Below, in pieces: positions 11,901 through 23,900 of a stretch of 64,000 bases of DNA. Position 1 is the first letter of the stretch. Each line of letters starts with the position of its first letter. Origin of the DNA: Streblospio benedicti (Eukaryota > Annelida > Polychaeta > Spionida > Spionidae). The position numbers were made by a program, and so were the translations under genes. The notes beneath the pieces were generated by a model. It made no database searches and was not told the origin of the DNA. It saw only the letters and a program-made list of their open reading frames with translations. The stretch lies in contig CM032660.1 of assembly GCA_019095985.1 (NCBI GenBank), positions 10,958,291-11,022,290 on the forward strand. The letters are read 5' to 3'.

Positions 11901-14900
11901 TCGTTAGCGCGTAAGACTTGAAAACAGGAATTGCCTGCGTCGCAAGTTCGTGGCTCGGTCATGGCGTAGACACAGTGTCGCCAAAACCGATACGTTGTAC
12001 GTCTGCCACTGAGTTGCTGATTTCCACACAGCACGACGCCACCGTAGTGTTACTACTAGAAGGTGGCGACGCCAAGCGGAGGTTCGGAAGCCTCGGTAAA
12101 AGGCGTGTTCCGTGTAGAGGAGAGCCACACCTCTGCACGTAAAAGAACTCACCTAGCTTGAAAACTATAGCTAGTGTGATCCCCCACCCCTGAGGCTCAG
12201 TAGGCTACCTAGCCTGCCTCTGAAGAGGTACATGTACAAACACCATGTGGCCTCCCATTCACGCGTTGCCTCATAAGAGGAGGCCAGTCTCTCATCTGAG
12301 ACTGGCTTACATATCCAGATCCAGATCCAGATCCAGTTGGTACAGAACATTTGTGAGTGCATTACTCCACCCCTTCCACCATATGCACGTGCGTGCGCAC
12401 AATCCTCAACCCCTGACATAGTGTGTGCGGGTATGTGCGTGTACCTCCAGTCCGGGCCACGGTGCGTGTGCGAGTGAGGCGCGTGCGACGCGGTCGCTGC
12501 CGCAGCAGAGCGCGCCGTGGTACACGAGCTCGTTGCTGAGGCGCGTGATCTCGGCGTTCATGCGGTATTGCAGCGTCAGCTCGTAGGTGGCACCACCGGC
12601 TGCCGCGTCAAGCCGCGAAAACAGGCTGTCCGACAGGCCCTGCTCCCTGAAACACACACGTTGTCTGGCTGACTGGCTGGTCAAATGTCTGTTTGCGTTT
12701 ATGCACACCCATCCCCACTAGAGCTGCGCAGGTGGACACTTACATGAATATTGAGGGAGTAACCTTGCATCAGATCTTAATAATTACTGTGATATAACAA
12801 AAGGTGTGGAATTTGTGTATTTTTAGAATCCAGCTGATGCCCAAATAGGAAACCAACAGGAATTTCTTATAGAAACTGGTTTCCATGGTAATGTCATGAA
12901 AAAATGGGGGTAAAGTACATAAAGTAAAATAACTTATAACACTGTGGCTATTTCAGCTATAGATACGTATGATGGCTGATACGAAAGGTATTATAATCCT
13001 CTATCAGTAGAATACCAAATATATGCTAATAGGCTAATTAGCAAACATCTAATTTGGATAAATGTCATGATTTTGACATCTTTTTGTAATATTAAAAAAC
13101 TGTAATCTTCACTCTGATAAAATACATCAAAATCATGAAAATTATGCAAACCATATGTATGTTAATTAGAAAGCCAAATTTGAATACTAGTTCATTCCAA
13201 GAGCATCCAGCGCGTCCACACAAAGTTGAAACACAACTAGTGCCAACAGACTACGACTGAACATGCTCAGTCGTAACTACAGCTTGCGACGCATCTTTTG
13301 GTGTATCACAGTAATTGCTTGGATCTGTTGCAAGGTTAAAAAAATTTCTGCTGGCCATGTTTTCTCCTCTACACGCCTATCTGTATGTGTGCGTGTGCGC
13401 GCGCCTGTTTGTTGTCTGTGTCACTGACCTGGCCTCGGGGCTGGTGACCACAGGGGGCAGCTGCTGCGGGTCTCCCACCAGCACAAAGCGGTGGCAGCAG
13501 AACAGCGGACCCAGGCACGCCGGCAGCAGCACCTGATACCACATCGTGTTACAGGCTTAGCGCAGAACTCGACCGAAACACTGGCCTGCTGGCCATGATG
13601 GGAAAACTTATGTTTCTGCGGGGCAAGTAAACTTATGGCCAAGCTTGCCCGACCTTCTGTAATATGATATGGTACGAGCAGCTCCAAGAACATTTTATAC
13701 TAGGATCTACAACAGTGCCTCCTTTCAAAATAACTACATGTACATGTATGTAAAACTGAACGTAATACGTTGTGACCAATTCCTCCAAATGAAGGGACAT
13801 GACTGATAACTCGAGTATAATGTCAGTTCGAAGGAGCATGATAACCTTGTCGGGGTTGCCAGGCATGTCAATATGTGATAACATAGAACACATTTACCAA
13901 GAATGGGGACAGAATTCATATGTCAAAAACCATGCGTGTGAAAAAGGTGCAATACTCGCCTGTGAAGCCTCGTCCACAATGCAGACATCGAAAGTGCGGT
14001 GAGAGAAGACGGGATGGGACGTGCCCAGACACGTGGTTGCCACCACGGGCTGAAACATAACACCAATCCGTGAGAATACGCCCAGCCGATTTTAATATCT
14101 ACACCAGGTCATTGGCAGCCATGTCAATTACTTTTTTCAACTCACCTTATAGCATATTGTTGCATTGGTATTTAGCAATGTCAGTGATGACTCATGTAAA
14201 AAGTTCAGGACTGAACAATTAAAGCGGGATTTGCTAAAATGTTAAGGATGTTTTGTTTCCACTGCACTTTGGCCTACTTGTAGTCAACTAATAAATCACT
14301 AAATTAGTGTGATTTGCTCTATTTTTCATGAATCCATATCTTATATAATTAGATTAATATTACACCGATCAGTAAGCCATGATGTCACGTGTAAACTATG
14401 ATCTCTGTAGCTCTTTAAAAATGCATATTAAAATGCGCACATGCATAGTTTGTGAAAGAATGCCAGGCAGAAGAGGACATCTTTGAATTCTTTTGTTTTT
14501 TCCTAATTACTCATTTACTTTTAACATGTGTCCAATTCCTGGAAATGAAGGGACATTAATAACTTGAGTATCAGGTCAGATCGAAAGAGCATAATAACCG
14601 TGTCTGGTTTACAAGTCAGTTGTGCAGCCTGATAACCCATGAAATTACACGTCAATGTGTGATGAAACATGGCATCAGTAGTAGTACCTTGGATGAGTAG
14701 AATTCCGCGAGCTCGGCGACGGTCGTCATGTTTGCGGTGAGCAGCTCAGCTGCGTATGGCTGGATGTCGCCATGGATACGCTCCTGCCGGCCCAGCCGCA
14801 CAAAGTCAACGCCGTGCTGCAACACAGCAAACAATCGGCTAAAAGCCCATGCTCATGTAAAAGACCAACCCAAAATCTGTATCATGTCAAAATCTGGACC

Positions 14901-17900
14901 ATCACCCTAAATTGAGTAATTTTCCACTTAAAAGCCAATGGGCATTCGGATCATTGTATACAGTATAATGTGCCGCCTCTTATTGCTTCCAGGCGTTTAA
15001 CGTGCATACCCCTTCCGTGCCGCGACCGGGAAATTATTTTTGCGTAAAAAAAACATCTTCGATGTTCACGGTTTTGACTGCAATTCGTGTTTATAAGAAT
15101 TTGCAGAGCCTAAAATAATAGGAATTTCAACATGCCAATTTGCGTACGTGCATAAAATCGCATGTAGTTACAGATTTTCACCATTAGGTGGTAATTTTAC
15201 TTGATCTTCATGTTAAAAAAAAAATATCTAAACTAACATTGTAAGCAATCGCCGATTTGAATTTGACAGGCCGGCATCAGATTTTAAACTGCGTAGTATC
15301 ACAACTTATACTAATCGTGGCAACATTTGGTTTCGGTTACAAACCAACCACAGCATAAATCATCGTATTCTTATAATAGCACACATTTACTCACAATATT
15401 TTGCTCCATAAACGCTTGCAAACATGACGATACTAAATGTCAGCCACTCAATTTTCATTTCTTGGAAGTCCGATTGTAAGTGTCAATTGTTTAAGTAAGA
15501 CATATTACTTCTTCGACGTCCACACTTGATCAATAGTTTGCCAATCCCCTCTCTTGTCATCCGGATTATAAGATATAATTAGATGAGGCACGGGAGACGA
15601 ATAATACTAAGATTTTTGACCAAAAATATGAGAACCTGGTCAGTGGCCATGACAGTTCTTTACCTTGTGGAGAAAACTAGGTCAGTGATCGCTGATTGGT
15701 CAAAAACAGCGTACAGCCTCTATCAAGCGTGCGGCGTTATGTCAGATTCATAAAGGCACTAACTATATCGAGGCTGATTGCATTGTAGCATAAATCAAAT
15801 GCGTTTCACAGCGATTTGAGCCAAGAATACTACGTGACAAAGGTTGGGTTATATGGCCTTGAGAGTCTAGTTCTTCATTTTATTTCAGTGTCAATGTAAA
15901 GATGGTGAGAAGACGATTCCATCCATATATCACATGCCGTGGTTTATTGCAGACAAATATGAGTATTTGAGGCTTCAAATTTGTAATGGAAAGTGTGTAA
16001 TATATCGGCAAATAAACGTGCTTACAAATAAAATAGAAATATTATCATAATCCTCTTTATTTCTCGGGAAATCAACATGGAAATGTAGAGGTCAGGCGTT
16101 TGTTGTTGTTAAAAACGTGAATATGAAACTTAACTCCCCGGTATTTTGACAGGAAATCACTCATCAAACATGACCGTTTTTTCCGTTTTGTGGTCGCTAT
16201 ATTGCGCCCACGGCACTGAGGGGTAATAAAACGTGTGTCGCAATATTGCGACAGCGGCAATAAGACACCTGTTACAACACAACACATTAGCACCTATCAC
16301 AAACACACAGCCATGGTAAATGCTAACAATGACATGTCCCCACGGGTGGAGATTATTTTGTCTGACACCGTTTTTTTCATGAATACATTGAACTGACAGG
16401 ATTTCTTCAACAATATAGTAAATTTGTATGCATTGTATCTAAAGATTTATTAGTCTTACAGTGATCTTTACCTAAGACCCAAAGCACTGCCAATATCAAT
16501 TCTGCCCTTTCTACCTATCGAGACTTTTTCTGAGAAAATCATCAAACAATTTATCTGTGTCGGCACCAAATAGACTGACTGATTGAGGATAGAAAATATA
16601 ACAGTCAGAAATCTTTTCCATAATAATGATTGCAGAACAAATTGAGAATATTAATTTGACATCCTACACACCAGAATACCATGATAAAATATTTATCAAA
16701 AATCTTCTCCTGACATTATAAATAAAAACATTTGTGGTAATTGATTTGAACATTCTTGGGCAAGCACTACCTTAAAAGAGGTATGAAACTAATGAACGTT
16801 TACTCATGGACCACAGGGTCGGCAACTATAAAGAGTAGCTGGCCTTGACAAAAAGTGACTGGCCCTTGAGAACTCACACAAAGTAAATTGACCTACCCAT
16901 CGGGCTGTGAGCTTTTGAAACAGGCAGCCCCAGCAAAAATCAGCCGGCACTTGGCAGCTGGGTAGGATATAGTTCACCCTACCTTATAGTTTGCTATATC
17001 GATGACGTCTTCTTTCTCAGTACCTTGAGCACGGCTGTTTTCTGGGGTCTGTTCAGCGACTTGAACAGAGACTTCACTTTCTGCACGTCAGACTTGGCCA
17101 TGGTCACTTCAAAGGTCGGAGGTCGGTGGTCAATGATCAATTCACGCAGCTTCTCACTAGAGGTCAAATTTTGTTTTATTAGAATACTGTAATGCTGTGT
17201 ATATTTTGGAAAATTAAAAAGTTCAGTATAACATACACAATTATAATTCATTGATGTGTATTGTAATTTATTGACTAGTGTAAATATTGACATAGAGGAG
17301 TCTTTCTCCAAATCTATATACGTATGTGATTGCGACCGACACAGAGTTTTGGTTCTGTCATAACTGCTGTACATGTATAATGAGAATCACTGAGATAACT
17401 GAAAGCAATCTTCTATTTGACTATATCAAGTGGCCCTGATAGTACTCGAACTCACAACCCTTTGGTTGTGCCACAAGAATGGTACCATTATCCCAACTGG
17501 TCAGCATTAGATTACTCCAGTTTATGACTGCTTTGTGAAACACCAGGTACTCACCAGGGCGCGGAGTTTGCCATGAGGCGGGAGAGGTTTGTGAAGTTGG
17601 TGCCCATCGTGTTAAACGTGTCTGCGCGGTCCAGTCGGAACACCAGCTCCCCGTGGTCATGGTAACAGCGTAGGTCCCTAGCAACGAGAAATACAGTAAA
17701 ACCTGTATATCGGTGTAGCCAGTGTCTATCTGAGGGGACTTCACTACGAAGAGAACCTACAAATAGAGTTCAAATAATAAAACTAGGCCTTAATAGCTTT
17801 GGCTGGATGTGCCTCCAGTTGGGCCTAGGATTCGTTAGAGGCTTTCCAAAACCTTTCAAGGATTACTGACTAGTTTGATTGGTTCTAGAGGTATCACACT

Positions 17901-20900
17901 TTGTCCAGTACCTGTGCAATCAGTATCAAAATTTTTACACTAGCAGTCTATGTAGTACTCAGTTTATGTAGTGCCGGTGTATCCAGTATTCAGTATTTGC
18001 AGTACCTATTTATGCAGTATTGAGTTTATGCAGTACCTCTGTGTTCAGTATTCAGTGTATGCAGTACTTGTGAATCCAGTATTCAGTGTGCAGTACCTGT
18101 CTAGCAGTAGCGTGACGTTGCCATCGGTGACGTTGCGCACGTATCCGGCAGCGAGTGCGATGAGGGTGCGGTTCTCGGCACTGACCACCACACTGTCCCC
18201 GCGACACGGACCCACAGAGCTCAGAGGCGCACAGCTGAAAACACAGAAACTGCGCCGTGACAGGGGGGTGGTTTAGGTTATGGGGAGAATTGGAATTAGA
18301 TGATTATCTCCAAATGTATTTAATGTATTTGAATGAAATACGTCTAGAAACTTGTTCTAATAACGGAGAGAGTTTCATAAAAGATCTAACAGATATTTAA
18401 TGTAGTTTCCTTTACCACCCTAGAGTAAAAATATCTCATTTCACAGCCATATTTTGCAAATGGATGTATACTCGTAACAAGCTGAAGTCTGAATTTTACT
18501 ACAGGATTATATGAAAAAGTATACATATCCAGGTCTCAGCTGGGGTGTTGTGGGAGCTTTTGCGACCTATGACCTCACCTGGGGTGTTGTGGGTGCCGTG
18601 TAAACGTCTGTAAGAACTTTTCATCCTCGGTCTTTTCTCCCGACTGAAGCAGCATCCCACAGAATGCCTCACCCTGCTGCTCCCTGGTGGAGAAAACAAA
18701 AACTAACATTGACACTGTAAACATCAATAAGGTATAAATTATTCCTATGGTGCAGTGCCAGCTGCTTTTAGACAGGACTATCGAGACCACCGCTATAAAA
18801 AGACAATTACTCACTGTTCAAGACCACCATAACATCCATAAAGTGACCGTCTCTATTGATACAACTTGAGGTCAGTCAGAGTTATTCATGTCGATTAATC
18901 ACAATAGACTAGATCCATTTATCTTCATAAATATTTACATCATTTCTCACTTTGATAACTTGAACTTTAGGATAACTCAAATCTTTTATTCCCTCCCTTC
19001 AAGTTTGAGTCAAACACACTCAACTGTACATCTATGCATAAAGCCCCATCCACAACGCTACAACTAAATGCGACTGTATACAACGCGATGGTTGTAGGCG
19101 ACGTATAGAAAGATCAAAATAGCATCTGCTTACCACATGCCTGTCCACACCACTACGACGTTTTGTTGTAAGCTGGCGGGTGTTTCATGAACTAATCCAA
19201 AATACTGTACATAAAAGATGTAATATACACTATTTGAATGACTAGTTCATCCCAAGAGCATCCATCGCGTCCACACAAACACAACTAGTGGCAACTGACT
19301 AGGACTGAACATGCTCAGTCATAACTACGGCTTGCGACGCGACAAATATTGATTGAATATCGTAGTTGTAGTAGCGTCCACATCGCTGCGATTTTGCCCA
19401 ACGCGACATCGCGTTGTATACCGTCACACATAGTGTAGATGAGGCTTATGAATACATCTTCTCACCTGTCCCAAGCCGTGCTGCACCAAATCTGTGCCAC
19501 GCCCACCCGCCGCGCATGACAGGTGCCCATCTCCAGGTGCAGCAGGTGCAGCCAGCGGCGGTAGAAGCGTTGGTGGTCGGGTGAGAGGTGAGCGAGGGCG
19601 GCGTCTGCCAGCGGCGGCAGCCCATGGCTCGCCGGCAGCGAGGAGCCCTCCACACACCTGAGTTTGACATGATGCTGATGGTTTGTACATGTAATTTATA
19701 GTTCTAATTAAGTGTGAAGTGGGAAATTAGCTAAAATTATAGTAGCAAGTGGGAACAGGACGCCCCACACCTAAACCCTCTTACACAGCCTCGGCTCCCT
19801 GGGCGTTGCCGCTGTCCTCACACAGCCAGTGATAAGTACCCGTCTATCATCCAAGTAAAGTAACAAGTAACTCACAATTTTTACCCGTCTTGACAGCACA
19901 AATAACCTCTCAGATGAGAGGATAGGTAAAAATTGTGAGTTACTTGTTCAATGAACGAGTATTCTCGGTCACATCCAATTGCATTTACATAGAGTTTATT
20001 GATTTGAACGTGTATATCTTAGATAGGATAGGTAATATACAAAGGATACCTGTATGATTTTTCTGCTATTCATGTCCTGTCCTCACCTCATGTAGGCCCC
20101 GCAGTTGAGCAGCTGAGGACATTTCTCACACGAGCGCGCGCTGTTGATCGGCGGCGGGATGTGCCCAAACTGCCACCCGCCTTCGTCCCCCGGGGGAGGG
20201 GCCCCCGGGCTGTCGCACTTAGACATGCTCGATTTGAGGTAGTGGGCAAGCTCATTCCTCAGCTGGATCAGACCTGCAATAAGATTCTACATTTTGTCAC
20301 ACTGTGACACATTGACATGTAATTTCATGGGTTATCATGCTACATGACTGCCTGATAACCAGGACCCTGGTATCATGCTTCTTCAAACTGATATGTTACT
20401 CGGTTTATCAGTCTTGTCCCTTCAATTCCACCAAGTATTGGCCAAAATGTAATACGTCCAGTTATTTTGAAAGGAGACACTGTTTCAGAACTAAGGTGCT
20501 TCGTGTAGAAAAATAGATTTGTACATTTATTCATAAAATAAAAATTTATTTGTTATCGTGGTAATAATTTATTTGTTGTTTAAACATAATTTATGACAGA
20601 TAAAATACCACATTTGTGCTGATTACATCATACTTGTAAAAGGCCCACACATTTACCTTGTATGACTTGTCCTGTCTAATAAATTTGGATTAGAAAGATT
20701 AGCTAGAAAGGCAGCTTGGTTAAAAGATTAATAGGTGAATTTATAGGATAAATTTGTTTCTTGCCTCGAGATAAGTATTTGAAGTGTGTTAGAGAAGCCC
20801 CCTAGAGTTGGGGCTGTTTTGGCAGCGACCCATTTGATATCTTTCCTATATTGCCGACTTTTCTAAGATCAAATCTCATAAAGTGGCTATCTTTAGTTGG

Positions 20901-23900
20901 GGTGGGACGGTTATGGAATTTTAACCCGCGTACCCGGCTGTCTGTTCCCGATCCGTACCTGCTGATCACAATTCTGTCAATATAAGGTACTATTGATCTG
21001 TTGAAATACTACTAAACTATAAAGAAATCAAAGAAAACTAGATAGTGGCCCCCCCGCCCTCAAAATTTAGCAACGAACGTTTATTCCCGCCCTCAGTTCC
21101 CTTAACCCTTTGCCGGTCGGAAAGGCATTTATGCCTTAATGCATGGCTTAAAATAAGCCTAAAACACACGTTCTTCAAACCCTCGTATCTATCAAAGTGT
21201 TTGCAACATGCATCGTACAAGACCACGTGGTGAATCAAAATCGCCTACTCCATTCATTAGCCATCACCTTATTACGATATAAACCACTTTTTATAGTAAA
21301 TAATATATTTTTTTCAAAGAAGACATATTTAGAGATGAAACACCAGTTTTCGGTACTCAACTTTGACCACTAAATCTAATTATTTGTCATCACAAAACCC
21401 CATCGGCTTTAGTGCCAAAAGATTTGGCGTGCATTTTGCTATCTATTTCTAAACAACTTATTAGTATGCGGTGAACCCTGACCTCACAAAAATAATTTAT
21501 TCCTTCATTATATTTCGTGTGTTTACGCCCATTTCTGAGGCTGTAGCCTCTGCCAACAGCGTTTAACAAGCATAGCAGCATTGCAAAACACGCATGCTGG
21601 GGAAAAGGCTACTGTTTCAGCCAATCACAAGGCGTTCCGAAGACAAAATTGACAGCTAACATGGCGGTAAGCATAGACTTAAAATATTTCTCTGTAAAAT
21701 GTCGATTTTAACAATAATGATGAAATGGAAGCATTTATAAAATCCACCACTGTTTGGCGGATACGATGTAGAAGCATCGTCATCTTTCTCTGGAGCATGT
21801 CTAGCCTGTGCATTACGTCACAGCGGGAGATTTGGAACAATGTCAAGTGCGACACGAAAAATTAGCAAGCCGGTAAGAAGCATCAAGAAAATCCTTAGTT
21901 TTGTGAATTAAAATTGGTTCTGATAATAATTTCTTTTGTTCCATAACGTCTAGCATGCCTTTCTGCGTTGATTGATAGTTTAAATAAGTCATTACACCAC
22001 AGAGTCATGCGATAATACCAAACCTCCTGGGCCTGTCAAATGACATTGTTTTGAATCGAGAATCGAAATCTCGGATGGTTATAATTAAGATTTCTTTCAA
22101 AACGTATAATAATATGAGTTGTAAGTGTGAAAATAAGAATCTGAATCGCATTTCATGTCTCCTGTGTAAGTATAATACTATTTGGACTCTTCAGTATACC
22201 TGTGGAACTAGCAGTATCTACGACAATAAAATCTGAAAATCAATGACTTTGTGTGATGTGAAAGTACGTCACACGTCCAAAATACGGCGACCGTCAAAGA
22301 GTTAATTAAGACTCAATTTCTTAGAATTATATGTAGAGGACATTTTCCATAAGGTGAAAGAAACTTCATCAGCCATAACCAAATTTCTAGACAAATAAAT
22401 CCATAATCCTACTGGTCTACGTTCACCATAGATCATATAATTTTTATGACTCATAAGTAATATTTATCTTACGAAAATATAAGTAAGGGATGATGTATAT
22501 TTTGTCACCCTTCGCAAAAATGGAACGATATTCCATTTCGGTGGGGGGTTTCAGTCAAGTTTTGGATACACCACTTTTTTTGTGGGTCTAATATTTCATC
22601 GCACGCGCTAAAACTTTTCATACCAGAATTCTAATATTTTCTATTTAATGGCATTAAAAGATACAGAGCAGATTCATAGATTCATTAATATTATGATTCC
22701 ATATAATTCCAATATAATTATTAATCTTATGGCATATATAGGTAATATTTGAATGAATATCGCGAAACACTATGTAGATATCTGTCTATGCCAAATAGTA
22801 GTTCTAGTCTAGATTGCAGAAAAATGCATCAAATTTTCAAAATTTTCGGGGGAGATCCCCCTCGCCCCCACGCGCAGGAGGGGGGTGTTCCCCCATCCCG
22901 CACCCACCCCCCGCGGCGCCTGCGGCACCGCATACGCGGCACCTACGGCGTCGCTATCTCGGCTTCGCCGAGTTTATTACATTTAACAATTAAGAGATTA
23001 ACTTGGCACAGCACATGAAATGTGCAAAAACACGATTATCGCGGAAAAAACGGCTTGTAAAAGATTGCCATTGCCACCAATTCAAACGAATAAAACGATG
23101 TAATTTAAGAAAAATGTAAAATTGTAACATCCGCCATAGCGAGGTGCTTTTCATCATCTAAAACGGGCTTACACGAGAAATGATGACGTATTACGGAAGT
23201 AATCAATGATTAACCTTTATTACACACCGAAACATGTCAACACCGACCATACCGCGATGCGATTAAGAGTAGCGCCAGACAAGCTTATTATCATAATTTA
23301 TGCATATGTATGCTGGTTTCAAAGAATCAGCCTTAGTCAAGCGCGCATCGTTGTTGCATATTGTTAATAGCGCTTTCAATGAGGATATGTTAGCAGACAG
23401 GTGGCAGGGCGATATTAAAGAGCATTATTGTTATCTTGATCTGGGGAGTTTCGATAGAATTCTTAAAATATGTAGAATGTTATGGGCTCAAAGTGTGATA
23501 ATAAGAATCAGCATCAATACTTTGAATAATAGAACCTTTTAGGTACAACCGGCTTGTGCAGGTAACAATATATTTTGATTTCTTTATGTGGAAGTTATGT
23601 CCTGCTGGTTCCTCTGATTTCCGGGTAAAACGCAGTATGTTGCTTTATTACGAGTGAAAATGGAGCATTTAATGTATTTCAACATCGACTCATTTTCTCC
23701 CGTATAGTTAGATTTGGTCACGAGCTATTGCAGAATAAAATACATATATCACAACAACGACATTACTATATTTATTTCTTAATGATGATAAAGATTAAAT
23801 GTTGTAAAATTAAAGAACTGCCAAATTTTCGGAGCTGTAATGTAATTCAATATGATTTCCACCAAAAAACAAAAATCTCGAAAATCCCTTCTAATAGAAA

